A DNA stretch of 64,000 bases from Cellulophaga fucicola (GCF_900119145.1 NZ_FPIY01000002.1:372001-436000), one strand, 5' to 3'. Shown: positions 26,733-36,817, counted from the first letter of the stretch. The notes: generated from the sequence alone by a model not told the origin. Numbers and translations are program-made.

Positions 26733-29700
26733 CTATTGTAATATTTTTTCTTTCAACTTTGCTTCTTCTCTCCAACTATATAAAACCGGAACAATAAAAT
26801 AGGATGTTATATCTATTATCATTCCACCAAAAATTGGAATCGCCATAGGAATCATAATATCACTACCTCTACCAGTAGACGTAAGTACTGGTAACAATGC
26901 TAAAACAGTTGTAACGGTTGTCATTAAACAAGGTCTAATACGTTTTCCTGCTGCTTCTAAAGTTGCTAGTCTAATTTCGTTTTTAGTTGTTGGGGTTTCT
27001 TTATTAAAAGTCTGTGTAAGGTATGTTGCCATTACAACACCATCATCTGTAGCTATACCAAATAATGCAATAAAACCAACCCAAACTGCTACACTTAAAT
27101 TAATAGTTTTCATATTAAATAAGTCTCTTAAATTTTCTCCAAATAGACTAAAATTAAAAAACCAATCTTGACCATATAGCCACATCATTATAAAACCACC
27201 TGCAAAAGCAACTGTAATTCCTGTAAAAATCATTAATGAAGTAGTCACCGATCTAAACTGAAAATACAGAATTAGAAAAATAATTACCAACGCCAATGGC
27301 ACAACAACAGACAACGTTTTTTCTGCACGTATCTGATTTTCGTACGTTCCCGTAAATTGGTAATTTATTCCTTTTGGCACAACCAATTCTCCCGTACTAA
27401 TTTTACTTTCTATTAACTCTTGCGCATTTTCTACAACATTTACCTCTGCAAAACCGTCTAGTTTATCAAACAAAACATAACCAACCAAAAAAGTGTCTTC
27501 ACTCTTTATAACTTGTGGCCCTTGCTCATAGGTTATACTTGCCAATTCGCTTAACGGAACTGGACTTCCTTTTTCTACTGGAACATAAATATTTTTTAAA
27601 TCCTCCGGATTGCTACGCAGCTCTCTTGGGTAACGCACACGAACACCATAACGCTCGCGACCTTCTACTGTTTTGGTTAATACCATACCACCAACGGCAA
27701 CCTGTAAAACGCTTTGCACATTTTCTATAGAAATACCGTAGCGCGCTATTTTTTCTCTATCAATATCTATTAACAAATAAGGCTTACCTACAATACGATC
27801 TGCAAAAACAGCTTCTACTTTTACACCTTCTGCTTGTTTTAAAATACCCTCTAACTGAATACCAAAAGCTTCTATCTCTTTTAAATCTTGACCTTTTACT
27901 TTTATGCCCATTGGTGCACGCATACCTGTTTGCAGCATTACTAGACGAGTTTCTATAGGTTGCAGCTTTGGTGCAGAGGTTACTCCTGGTAATTTAGTAA
28001 CTCTAACAATCTCGTCCCAAATATCATCTGGACTCTTAATTTTTGGTCTCCAATTACGAAAAAGCTCTCCACTATTATCTGGAATTAATTGCTGTTTTAA
28101 GTTGATGGATTCCCAAATCTCACGTTCTTCTACACGTAATAACATTCCGTTTTTTAGAACAAAATCACCATCATCATTTACTTTGTAACGTTGCCGTTCT
28201 CCTTTTTCATTCAGCATATATTCTGGTTTATACTGAATTATATTCTCGTACATAGATAAAGGTGCAGGGTCTAAAGCAGATTCTGTTCTACCAGCTTTAC
28301 CTACTACAGTTTTAATCTCTGGAATACCAGCCACAGCCATATCTAACTGCTGCAAAACACGTTTATTTTCTTCTACGCCAGAATGCGGCATAGATGTAGG
28401 CATTAATAAAAACGAACCTTCATTTAAAGACGGCATAAACTCTTTACCTGTATTTTTAAGAATGAAAAATCCAAAAACAACTAACGTTAAAGGAATTGAT
28501 AAAAATAACAGTCTGTTTTGTAACGCCCATTGTAAAATTTGCTTGTAGTATTTTTGAAAAACACTAAATACACCTAACAAGCCAAAACAAATAATAGAAA
28601 CAAATAGAAGGTTTAAAAATATACTATTACCAACACCTAATGGTCTCCAATGTTCTGCTAGTAAAAACACAATAGCAACACAAGACAATATTATATTTAC
28701 CGTATTCTTATTAATTCTAAAATTGAAATTGAAATTGAAAAACGATATTCTATATTCTTTTTGATGTGAGAAAGCAAACAAAAAAGCAGTAAGACCAAAG
28801 CCTATAAGTAAAGCACCTATCCAATATCCATATATTAGTATTGCACTACCAACAACAATTAATAATGCATTTAAAACATTAAATACTGTTTTTTTAAGGT
28901 TGACTTTTTTAAATATTGATGCTGCAAATGGTGGAATTAAGAATAACGCTATAACCAATGCCGCAATAAGCGCAAATGTTTTGGTAAAAGCCAATGGTCT
29001 AAATAATTTACCCTCTGCTCCTAGCATTGTAAAAACAGGTAAAAAACTAATTATTGTGGTTAATACAGCGGTTACAATTGCTCCGGAAACCTCTGCCGTA
29101 GCATTGTATACAATTTGATTGATTGATAATTTTTCTTCATCAATATTTATAGGGATAACTTTTAACTTTTCATTTTTAACTCTAAGATCTTCCTCATCTA
29201 TATGTCTTATAATATTTTCTGATAAAATAACACCTACATCTACCATTGTACCAATGGCAATTGCAATACCAGAAAGTGCTACAATATTAGCGTCTACATT
29301 AAAAAGTTTCATAGCTACAAAAACCATTAAAACCGCAACTGGCAGCAAACCTGAAATAAGAACAGATGCCCTAAGGTTAAACACCATTACAATAATTACT
29401 AAAATAGTAATTAGTATTTCTAGTGTTAAAGCTTCATTTAAGGTGCTTAGTGTTTCTTGTATAAGCTCACTTCTATCATAAAAAGGAACTATAGTTAATT
29501 GTGATGTTTTACCATCTTTTAGAACCTTAGATGGCAAACCTGCACTAAGTTCATTTATTTTTTCTTTTACATTGGTAATAACCTCCATTGGGTTAGCACC
29601 ATAACGCGCAACTACAACTCCACCCGCAACCTCAGCTCCTTCTTTGTCTAAAATACCTCTACGTGCAGCAGGACCTAAAGCTACTTTAGCAATGTCTTTT

Positions 29701-30527
29701 ATTTTTATAGCGGTGTAGTTAACAGAACTAACAACTGCATTCTCTATATCTTCTACAGACTTTACATATCCTAAACCACGAACTAAATACTCGACTTTAT
29801 TAATTTCTAAAGTCTGCGCACCAATGTCCTTATTACTGTCTTTTACCGCTTTTACAACCTTATCTAAACCAATATTGTATTGACGCATTAATTCAGGATC
29901 AACATCTATCTGGTATTCTTGTACGTAACCACCAATAGAGGCTACCTCAGACACACCACTTGCAGAAGACAGCGCAAACTTTACGTAATAATCCTGTACA
30001 CTTCTAAGCTCGTTTAAATCCCAACCGCCAGTAACATTACCGTCTTTATCTCTGCCTTCTAGTGTATACCAATATACTTGCCCCAAACCTGTTGCATCTG
30101 GCCCCAAAGAAGGGTTTACACCTTCTGGCAATAAATTACTTGGCAAAGAGTTTAGTTTCTCTAAAATTCTACTACGACTCCAGTAAAACTCTACATCCTC
30201 CTCAAAAATGATGTAAATATTAGAAAATCCAAACATAGATGAACTACGAATGGTTTTTACTCCAGGAATACCTAACAAAGAAGCAGTTAGCGGGTATGTA
30301 ATTTGGTCTTCTATATCTTGTGGTGAACGACCATCCCATTTGGTATACACAATTTGCTGGTTCTCACCAATATCTGGTATAGCATCTACAGCTACCGGAT
30401 TACTTGGCAAAAAACCTGTATTCCAATTAAATGGTGCATTTACTGTTCCCCAACCTATAAAAAGAACAAGTAACAAAACAGCTACAAGCTTATTTTCTAT
30501 TAGAAATTTGATGCTTCTATTTAGCAT
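26733..30527 (-). CDS. cusA: Heavy-metal RND efflux pump, CusA/CzcA type
   Basis: Inner-membrane proton-driven pump for copper, silver or related ions. The 1264 residues are about 200 more than E. coli CusA. The surplus is mainly a hydrophobic block between the first and second RND halves (about residues 540-650), with extra membrane helices and a small FNFNFNF repeat encoded by three aattga hexamers at 28721-28738. Family motifs are present: GAxGxGTMVDVGVILSEN-like helix 4 segment and GIATDDGVVMATYL. It begins the cusA-tolC-araC run, 126 bases after the HYC gene. Confidence 0.94.
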   Translation of the reverse strand: MLNRSIKFLIENKLVAVLLLVLFIGWGTVNAPFNWNTGFLPSNPVAVDAIPDIGENQQIVYTKWDGRSPQDIEDQITYPLTASLLGIPGVKTIRSSSMFGFSNIYIIFEEDVEFYWSRSRILEKLNSLPSNLLPEGVNPSLGPDATGLGQVYWYTLEGRDKDGNVTGGWDLNELRSVQDYYVKFALSSASGVSEVASIGGYVQEYQIDVDPELMRQYNIGLDKVVKAVKDSNKDIGAQTLEINKVEYLVRGLGYVKSVEDIENAVVSSVNYTAIKIKDIAKVALGPAARRGILDKEGAEVAGGVVVARYGANPMEVITNVKEKINELSAGLPSKVLKDGKTSQLTIVPFYDRSELIQETLSTLNEALTLEILITILVIIVMVFNLRASVLISGLLPVAVLMVFVAMKLFNVDANIVALSGIAIAIGTMVDVGVILSENIIRHIDEEDLRVKNEKLKVIPINIDEEKLSINQIVYNATAEVSGAIVTAVLTTIISFLPVFTMLGAEGKLFRPLAFTKTFALIAALVIALFLIPPFAASIFKKVNLKKTVFNVLNALLIVVGSAILIYGYWIGALLIGFGLTAFLFAFSHQKEYRISFFNFNFNFRINKNTVNIILSCVAIVFLLAEHWRPLGVGNSIFLNLLFVSIICFGLLGVFSVFQKYYKQILQWALQNRLLFLSIPLTLVVFGFFILKNTGKEFMPSLNEGSFLLMPTSMPHSGVEENKRVLQQLDMAVAGIPEIKTVVGKAGRTESALDPAPLSMYENIIQYKPEYMLNEKGERQRYKVNDDGDFVLKNGMLLRVEEREIWESINLKQQLIPDNSGELFRNWRPKIKSPDDIWDEIVRVTKLPGVTSAPKLQPIETRLVMLQTGMRAPMGIKVKGQDLKEIEAFGIQLEGILKQAEGVKVEAVFADRIVGKPYLLIDIDREKIARYGISIENVQSVLQVAVGGMVLTKTVEGRERYGVRVRYPRELRSNPEDLKNIYVPVEKGSPVPLSELASITYEQGPQVIKSEDTFLVGYVLFDKLDGFAEVNVVENAQELIESKISTGELVVPKGINYQFTGTYENQIRAEKTLSVVVPLALVIIFLILYFQFRSVTTSLMIFTGITVAFAGGFIMMWLYGQDWFFNFSLFGENLRDLFNMKTINLSVAVWVGFIALFGIATDDGVVMATYLTQTFNKETPTTKNEIRLATLEAAGKRIRPCLMTTVTTVLALLPVLTSTGRGSDIMIPMAIPIFGGMIIDITSYFIVPVLYSWREEAKLKEKILQ

Positions 30528-30653
30528 TGATTTTAAAATTTTAGTAGTGAATACAAGGTATTAGATACCAAGAAGTGCTTTATAAAAAAGTTAACTTCTA
30601 AACATAAAGGCTTAGCACAAAAAGCTTTGCATTATAACCAACTACTAAAAAAA

Positions 30654-31067
30654 TCAGATTAGATAAGTCTCGTCTAACTTAAAAATATCTTTGACGACGA
30701 GTGGAGGATTGTATTTTGTATATAAGGTTACATTCTCTTCTAAATTTTCAAATAAAGAAATGTAGGTGTATACAAACGAAGTAATAAATATGTGCTGTTC
30801 AAAAGAGATCGTGTCTAAAGACAATTGTAAATCATCTTGTCCGTCTATAACCAGTTGCTCATCTGTACAGCAACTTTTCTTTGTAATAGAACACTCTTTA
30901 GTTTGTGGATTTTGCATTTCCATACCACAACCTTCTACCTTTTGAAAAACAGCTGTTTCTACTAAAATATCGCCACAATAATGCATATCTATAGCAAAGG
31001 ACATTGTAGAAAATAAAACTACAATAGCCAGCAAGCTAGACATTATTTTATGGAATACTTGTTTCAT
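30654..31067 (-). CDS. HYC_CC_PP-type small exported protein
   Basis: 137 residues with an N-terminal signal peptide, then HYC (DMHYCGD), a KKSCC motif, and PP (NPPLVV) near the end, the pattern that names this Bacteroidota family. Two further cysteine motifs (EGCGME, KECSI) could bind copper. The role is unknown but such genes sit at the head of metal-efflux clusters. I chose ATG 31067 (MKQVFHK): an in-frame GTG at 31076 overlaps the predicted -7 box, so it cannot be transcribed from that promoter. Confidence 0.8.
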   Translation of the reverse strand: MKQVFHKIMSSLLAIVVLFSTMSFAIDMHYCGDILVETAVFQKVEGCGMEMQNPQTKECSITKKSCCTDEQLVIDGQDDLQLSLDTISFEQHIFITSFVYTYISLFENLEENVTLYTKYNPPLVVKDIFKLDETYLI

Positions 31068-31075
31068 ATTAGTCA

Positions 31076-31083
31076 CAAAATTA
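31076..31083 (-). promoter_or_regulatory. -7 box for the HYC gene and copper cluster
   Basis: TAATTTTG on the minus strand matches TAnnTTTG fully and ends 8 bases before the ATG at 31067, so the leader would be about 5 bases. Confidence 0.5.
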
Positions 31084-31186
31084 CTAAAAAAAAGAATGGT
31101 AACTGTTATTACTCTCTTAAAAACGCATATTCACATTTCTTATTTTGTATACACCTATATAATTATATCTCAACTATTTAATAAAC

Positions 31187-33010
31187 CTACAGGCTCTTCA
31201 CTTCCAATTCTAATACCTCTAGAACTTTTAAACTTTTATGTAAATCGTCTATAATTTTATCCTTATTCTCCTTAAACGCTTTACCAGATGTAGTAAACAA
31301 TGTTTGGTAATACAATGCACCTTCCTTTAAGTTATTTAAAAACACGTTTAAATATTTACGTTGCTTATCGGTTGTATTTTTTTTACTTTCTTCTAATTTA
31401 TCGTTTACATATTTTATATAAATACCAAGTTCTTTTATAAAAACATTTGGTCTATCTGTTCTGGCAATTACATTGGCCTTACCGTATATATGATCTATCA
31501 TTTCAGACAGGTTCATTTCCTTAGAAAAATATGCCATATTAGGACCTGGACAAACAGAAACGCCGTCGCCCTCTGTCTTTGTATCTAATCCGTATGCTAA
31601 CAAAGCAGAAGTACCTAAGCCAACGCAAGTACAAGATTTTTCTATAATTTTATTATACTTTAATTGATACTCCGGACTAGACAAACCTTCTTTATCTAAG
31701 TCTTTTATTTTTAAATATTGATATTCTCTAGATGCTGTACAAATACCTTTATCTGAAAAATCTTTATTAAGAGCCACAAACTTTTTTGGACAAGAGCTAC
31801 CTGGCCTACCCTTATTAATTAATTGCTGTTTTTCTTGATCTTTAGTATTCCCTTTTAAACTATGAAAAGGAACTCCCAACGGAGACGTATTACTTAAATA
31901 CAAGTCTTCTTCTTTGGCTTCTTTTAATCTATTTAAAGTTGCTTTATCTACCGTTGTTGCTTCTGGCACTAATAAAAAAGGAGATCCCCAACCAACAGAA
32001 TCTACATTGTAATAATCTACTATAAACTGGTGTTCTTCTGCTGTACCAACACCGCCTTGTGCACTAATTTTTAGTTGTAAATAAGATGTAGGAACAGTCT
32101 TGTTTTTATCACTTAATGACTTTACTAGTATTTTATGCACTGTTTCTATTAGCTCGTTTCTATTTATTTTAAATTGCTCTAAAATAGGCCCCATTAAATA
32201 CCCATCTGTAGCAAATGCATGTCCGCCACAATTTAAGCCAGATTCTATTCTATATTCTGACACCCAAAGACCTTTTTTAGCTAAAAATTTACCTTGAATT
32301 AAAGCAGAACGATAATCGCTTACTTTTAAAACAATTTTCTTTTTTATGTTTCCATTTGCATCTGGGTAAAAATCTTCAAAGTTTTCTAAATAGCTATACA
32401 ACCTAGGATTCATCCCAGCAGAAAGAATAACAGAGGAACTTAATGTGCTATTAGCAAAACCACGAAGTGCAGCGTGTGCATCGTTATATTCTGTTGGTAG
32501 TTTTTCTTTTTTAATATAATTCTCTTTATCTACCTTGGTCATAATATTTACATCTATACTACCCATAACCATATGGTCTTTTACCCAGCTTTTTATAGCA
32601 TCTAAATCTACAGTATCTTTATATTTTTTAAATTCTTGTTTTACAGAAGACATATCTGATAGCGTATCAAAAAAACTTTTAATACTGTTTGCTGTTTTTA
32701 CTGTGGTGTTTTTAAACTCGTCAAACTTAGCATTAGAAATACTGTGCACCATATCTAAATAAGATGTTATTCTTTTTGCTCTAAAATCTTCTATTTTTTC
32801 AGATATTTCTATGTACTGCATATTAAATTTATCGCAGTACATTTTACGTAACTTCTCTAACAGAATATCATCTACCAAAGAAATAACAGAATCTATACCA
32901 TACTTAGAGACCTTTAAAGGCGTATCTATGGTAAAACCAATACCCATAACCGGAATATGAAAAGAATGTGTTTTTAAGCTATTTGTTGCAATTGTATTGT
33001 AATTATCCAT
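31187..33010 (-). CDS. 607-residue protein of unknown function, possible TIM-barrel flavoprotein with Cys motifs
   Basis: I do not recognise a named family. The N-terminus (HIPVMGIGFTIDTPLKVSKY) and a later SAQGGVGTAEEHQFI segment recall the nitronate monooxygenase / FMN-binding TIM-barrel superfamily, as does the NCGGHAFATDG stretch. The C-terminal third has clustered cysteines (SSCP, GICT, SCTC, SVCP) that could bind an iron-sulfur cluster. No signal peptide or membrane helix is obvious. It is monocistronic and divergent from a membrane protein gene, with a shared TGA-N6-TCA box. Function is open. Confidence 0.75.
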   Translation of the reverse strand: MDNYNTIATNSLKTHSFHIPVMGIGFTIDTPLKVSKYGIDSVISLVDDILLEKLRKMYCDKFNMQYIEISEKIEDFRAKRITSYLDMVHSISNAKFDEFKNTTVKTANSIKSFFDTLSDMSSVKQEFKKYKDTVDLDAIKSWVKDHMVMGSIDVNIMTKVDKENYIKKEKLPTEYNDAHAALRGFANSTLSSSVILSAGMNPRLYSYLENFEDFYPDANGNIKKKIVLKVSDYRSALIQGKFLAKKGLWVSEYRIESGLNCGGHAFATDGYLMGPILEQFKINRNELIETVHKILVKSLSDKNKTVPTSYLQLKISAQGGVGTAEEHQFIVDYYNVDSVGWGSPFLLVPEATTVDKATLNRLKEAKEEDLYLSNTSPLGVPFHSLKGNTKDQEKQQLINKGRPGSSCPKKFVALNKDFSDKGICTASREYQYLKIKDLDKEGLSSPEYQLKYNKIIEKSCTCVGLGTSALLAYGLDTKTEGDGVSVCPGPNMAYFSKEMNLSEMIDHIYGKANVIARTDRPNVFIKELGIYIKYVNDKLEESKKNTTDKQRKYLNVFLNNLKEGALYYQTLFTTSGKAFKENKDKIIDDLHKSLKVLEVLELEVKSL

Positions 33011-33080
33011 AAATGATCTATACTTTAGAAATTCTATTTATTCATTTCACAAAATAGAGAACATAAAAGATGTTATTATA

Positions 33081-33092
33081 TGATTTTAGTCA
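33081..33092. promoter_or_regulatory. Possible Fnr/Crp box between the 607-residue gene and the membrane protein gene
   Basis: TGAttttagTCA has the Fnr half-site spacing but an asymmetric centre. Partial -7 boxes (4 of 6 fixed positions each) lie 33 bp away on both strands: ctattttg on the minus strand at 33050-33057 and gatattta on the plus strand at 33116-33123. It is weaker than the boxes at ccoS, ccoI/fnr and usp. Confidence 0.45.
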
Positions 33093-33141
33093 GCCTTTGT
33101 CTATTTTTAAAAAAAGATATTTAGTCTAATAAACATATAAA

Positions 33142-34353
33142 ATGAAGTATCTAAAAAATCATTCTAGACTAGCATTAGGTTATTTTTTAATAGCTGCTTT
33201 ATTAGGGTTAATTTTACGTTCTTTCTATGTTTTAGAAATACCAATTACTTTTAAATTTGTAGTACACGCGCACTCGCATATAGCATTACTTGGTTGGGTA
33301 TACATTGCATTAACCACCATTATTTATAAGTTGTATTTAGAGAAATTACAACTACAAAAAAAATACAATTACATATTCTGGTTTACACAGCTTACTTTAG
33401 TTGGTATGCTCTGTTCGTTTCCTTTTCAGGGATACGCATTATTTTCAATTGTATTTTCTACTCTGTTTTTAATAGCATCTTATTCGTTTTTTATATTCTT
33501 TAAAAAGCATATTTCATCAGAAAACAAAGAACAAAACTCTTATTACTGCATTAATACTGCGCTTTGGTATGTGGTAATTTCTAGTATAGGACCTTGGGCT
33601 TTAGGCGGAATTATGACTACACTTGGCGCTACATCTATTTGGTACAGACTGGCAATCTATTTCTATTTACATTTTCAGTACAACGGATGGATGATTTTAG
33701 CCTTAATAGGAATATTACTGTACATTTTAGAAGAACAAAATATACAAGTATCTAAAGCTGTTTTTAAACGTTTTTTTTACAGTATAAATATCGGAATAAT
33801 AGCAACATTCTTTTTATCTACACTATTTACAAAACCACCTATTATTTTATATATACTTGGTGGCATTGGTGCTATTTTTCAGCTATATAGTTTGTTTCTA
33901 ATAATTAACTCTTTAAAACAAAACAGCGAAAAAATTAGTGCTCTATTTTCTAGTTTTCAGTTCTCATTATTAAAAACTGTTTGTTTCTTTTTATTGCTAA
34001 AAATGATACTTCAACTACTAACTGCACTACCCTATTTTGCTAATTTAGCAGTGACTATTTTAGATTTTACTATTGGTTATTTACACTGGACATTTTTAGG
34101 CGTAGTAACTATTTGTTTATTCTTATTTCTAGATTATTTTAGAATGATAAAAATCCCGAAAAAAGCATATTATATATACCTCTCAGGATTTTTATTAACT
34201 GAAGCTCTTATATTTTATAAAGGCTTTATTATTTGGCAAAGTTTACCATTACTACATACATATTTTAAACTATTAGCCTTAGCCAGTTTATTAATTGTAA
34301 TCGCAATTTTATATATTTTTGCAACATCATTCTTCATTAAAAATAAAAAATAA
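33142..34353 (+). CDS. Multi-pass membrane protein of unknown function
   Basis: 403 residues, about 11-12 predicted membrane helices. A histidine-rich motif VVHAHSHIALLGW near residues 45-57 resembles heme-ligand helices of the heme-copper oxidase subunit I and NnrS-like proteins, and a second YLHFQYNGW segment near 180 adds another His. This is only a resemblance. It is divergent from the 607-residue gene and faces the end of the cbb3 operon, so a respiratory or NO/O2-related role is plausible but unproven. Confidence 0.75.
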   Translation: MKYLKNHSRLALGYFLIAALLGLILRSFYVLEIPITFKFVVHAHSHIALLGWVYIALTTIIYKLYLEKLQLQKKYNYIFWFTQLTLVGMLCSFPFQGYALFSIVFSTLFLIASYSFFIFFKKHISSENKEQNSYYCINTALWYVVISSIGPWALGGIMTTLGATSIWYRLAIYFYLHFQYNGWMILALIGILLYILEEQNIQVSKAVFKRFFYSINIGIIATFFLSTLFTKPPIILYILGGIGAIFQLYSLFLIINSLKQNSEKISALFSSFQFSLLKTVCFFLLLKMILQLLTALPYFANLAVTILDFTIGYLHWTFLGVVTICLFLFLDYFRMIKIPKKAYYIYLSGFLLTEALIFYKGFIIWQSLPLLHTYFKLLALASLLIVIAILYIFATSFFIKNKK

Positions 34354-34379
34354 CCAGAAGTTTTTATCGATCTATAAAA

Positions 34380-35648
34380 TTAATTTTTAAAACGGTTGTA
34401 TGCTTCTTTTTCTAATTCTTCTCTAAAATTAGGATGTGCAATAGAGATTAATGCTTTGGCTCTTTCTTGTAAATTTTTACCATATAAGTTAACTACTCCG
34501 TATTCTGTTGCTACATAATGTACGTGTGCACGTGTAGTTGTAACTCCGGCTCCTTGTTTTAAGAACGGAGTTATTTTAGAAATACCTTTTGCAGTAATAG
34601 ATGGCATTGCAAAAATAGGTTTACCGCCTTTAGATAAAGATGCACCACGTATAAAATCCATTTGTCCGCCTACACCAGAATACTGTCTACTACCAATAGT
34701 ATCTGCACAAATTTGACCTGTAAGATCTATTTCAATAGCACTATTAATAGCTGTAACTTTTGGATTTCTACGTATAATAGAAGTATCGTTAGTGTAGGCT
34801 GCTTCTTTAAAATGCACTAACGGATTATCGTCTACAAAGTCGTATAACTTTTGAGAACCAACAGCAAAACAAGTCACAATTTTTCCGTGTTTTACCACCT
34901 TATCTTCACCCGTAATTACGCCGCTTTCTATTAAAGGTAAAACACCATCAGAAAACATTTCTGTATGTATCCCCAAACGTTTGTGGTTACCTAAATTACT
35001 AAGTACAGCATTTGGTATGTTACCAATACCCATTTGCAAGGTTGCACCGTCTTCTATTAAACCAGCAACGTGTTTTCCTATTTCTTGTTCTATGCTAGAT
35101 ATTGGCATAATACCGTGCGTATGTATTGGCGTATTAACTTCTATAGCACAGTCTATATTACTTATATGTATAATACCATCTCCGTGTGTTCTTGGCACAA
35201 AAGGATTAATTTGCGCTATTACTTTTTTAGCTGTTTGTATCGCTGGTAATGTAATATCTACAGAAACCCCTAAAGAGCAATACCCGTGTTTATCTGGAGG
35301 TGAAACTTGCACAACAGCAACGTCTAACGGAAGAATACCATTTCTAAACAAGAGATTAATTTCACTTAAAAAAATTGGAATATAATCTCCTTGAGTGGTG
35401 TTTATTAGTTTTCTAACATTGCTACCAACAAAGCAACTATTCATTTTAAAACTATTGCTATAAGGTTCTTGTGCATACTTTGCTTCGCCCTCTGTGTGTA
35501 TAGATACAATTTCTACGTTTTCTAGTTCACTGTATCGCTCACATAAGGCATCTATTAATACATTAGGCGTCATTGCTGCACCTTGTAAAAAAACTCTATT
35601 ACCAGATTCTATAGATTTTGCGGCTTGCGCTGCAGAAACAATATTCAT
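34380..35648 (-). CDS. Acetyl-CoA hydrolase / CoA-transferase family protein
   Basis: 422 residues of the 4-hydroxybutyrate/acetate CoA-transferase group. The catalytic glutamate lies in AIEIDLTGQ and the GVGGQMDFIRGA loop binds CoA. It exchanges CoA between short acyl groups and acetate, or hydrolyses acetyl-CoA. It follows the TauE/SafE gene by 18 bases at the end of the cbb3 oxidase operon, which would couple acetate or acyl-CoA balance to low oxygen. The acyl substrate cannot be told from sequence. Confidence 0.88.
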   Translation of the reverse strand: MNIVSAAQAAKSIESGNRVFLQGAAMTPNVLIDALCERYSELENVEIVSIHTEGEAKYAQEPYSNSFKMNSCFVGSNVRKLINTTQGDYIPIFLSEINLLFRNGILPLDVAVVQVSPPDKHGYCSLGVSVDITLPAIQTAKKVIAQINPFVPRTHGDGIIHISNIDCAIEVNTPIHTHGIMPISSIEQEIGKHVAGLIEDGATLQMGIGNIPNAVLSNLGNHKRLGIHTEMFSDGVLPLIESGVITGEDKVVKHGKIVTCFAVGSQKLYDFVDDNPLVHFKEAAYTNDTSIIRRNPKVTAINSAIEIDLTGQICADTIGSRQYSGVGGQMDFIRGASLSKGGKPIFAMPSITAKGISKITPFLKQGAGVTTTRAHVHYVATEYGVVNLYGKNLQERAKALISIAHPNFREELEKEAYNRFKN

Positions 35649-35666
35649 AAATTTAATTTTTAATAA

Positions 35667-36368
35667 TTAGTGGCACTCCATATCTGTAGAAACCATTTCT
35701 ACTACGGGCTTAGGAGACACATAAGGTATACCAAGGCCTAAGCCTCTAAGAATAAATAACACTCCAATTATGACCACAAAAACAGGAATTAATTGTTGTA
35801 CTTTTTTACGAGCCACGCCTTTTAGCATTCCGCCAAAATAAACGGCCACAGTCATAAGTGGTATAGTACCCGCCCCAAAAAGAATCATATATAAAGATCC
35901 TTGTGCTGCATTACCCATTGCTATAGCACCAAACAATGCCATATATACCAACCCACAAGGTAAAAAACCATTTAAAAATCCAATGGTTAAAAAAGTATCT
36001 GGAGTCCTTTTTTTAAGTTCTTTCCCCAATCTAGATTTTACCTTAGAAATAAGCTTATATATAGGCTTAGATACATTGTATTTGTTTAATGTTTTAGATG
36101 GAATTAGAACGATAACAATCATTACAACACCAATAAATATGGATAATTTTTGCTGTAAACCAAAAACATACAAGCCTTTACCAAGTAAACCAAAAACAAG
36201 CCCTATTATTCCGTAAGCTAGTAATCTACCAAAATGATAAATAAATATTTGAATTGTTTTTTTAAACTTACTATGTCTATCTACTGGCAACATAAAAGCA
36301 ATAGGGCCACACATACCAACGCAGTGCAGACTCCCCATTAACCCTAGTATAAAAGCAGATAGTAGCAT
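35667..36368 (-). CDS. Sulfite exporter TauE/SafE-family protein in the cbb3 operon
   Basis: 233 residues, about 6 membrane helices, starting with GLMGSLHCVGMCGPIAF, a Cys-x3-Cys motif typical of the CcoS-linked, UreH/CcdA-like branch. In other bacteria proteins of this branch are linked to copper delivery or cytochrome assembly. It lies 2 bases after ccoH, so an assembly role for the oxidase is more likely than sulfite export. Confidence 0.85.
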   Translation of the reverse strand: MLLSAFILGLMGSLHCVGMCGPIAFMLPVDRHSKFKKTIQIFIYHFGRLLAYGIIGLVFGLLGKGLYVFGLQQKLSIFIGVVMIVIVLIPSKTLNKYNVSKPIYKLISKVKSRLGKELKKRTPDTFLTIGFLNGFLPCGLVYMALFGAIAMGNAAQGSLYMILFGAGTIPLMTVAVYFGGMLKGVARKKVQQLIPVFVVIIGVLFILRGLGLGIPYVSPKPVVEMVSTDMECH

Positions 36369-36370
36369 AA

Positions 36371-36817
36371 TTAATATGTAATACTTTGTTTATGTAAGTA
36401 CTCTTCTTTATTGTATTGCCAAGTAATTTTAATGTCCCATCGACCATCTAACAAACGTTTGTCAGGTATGAGCAAATGTGTTTTGGATAAACTTATGGGT
36501 AAGTTAAAATCCAATTGTTTATTAGATGGTCTATATAGGGACACATTACCTGTTATTTTATTATAATCTTGATCTTTTGGAAATTCAATTAACAAGCCAC
36601 CTTCTGTTTTTTCTACAACAAGTTTATTTGTTAATTTATAAGCATTAGTAGCATCATTCAACTCTTTTTGGTAGCCTAACTCTGCTTTGTAATATTCTTC
36701 AGTAACTAAATCGTGCTTTGCTCTGTTTTCAGAATTCATTCTAATAACAAAATATAGAATAAAGCTTATGAAAGCTAAAAATGCTAGTACAATACCTGTT
36801 CCCCAATTTATTTTCAT
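36371..36817 (-). CDS. ccoH: FixH/CcoH-type cbb3 oxidase accessory protein
   Basis: 148 residues: one N-terminal membrane helix (about 6-26), a conserved EEYYKAELGYQKELN segment and a beta-rich periplasmic domain. Known FixH/CcoH proteins stabilise or assemble the cbb3 oxidase. It lies 11 bases after ccoG. Confidence 0.88.
   Translation of the reverse strand: MKINWGTGIVLAFLAFISFILYFVIRMNSENRAKHDLVTEEYYKAELGYQKELNDATNAYKLTNKLVVEKTEGGLLIEFPKDQDYNKITGNVSLYRPSNKQLDFNLPISLSKTHLLIPDKRLLDGRWDIKITWQYNKEEYLHKQSITY

Noticed and set aside
28721..28738. Three aattga repeats inside cusA
   Set aside because: Short and in frame, encoding FNFNFNF; probably not functional as a switch because hexamer changes keep the frame.
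29119..29481. Plus-strand frame of 120 codons opposite cusA
   Set aside because: It is antisense to a long conserved transporter gene and has no recognisable domain.
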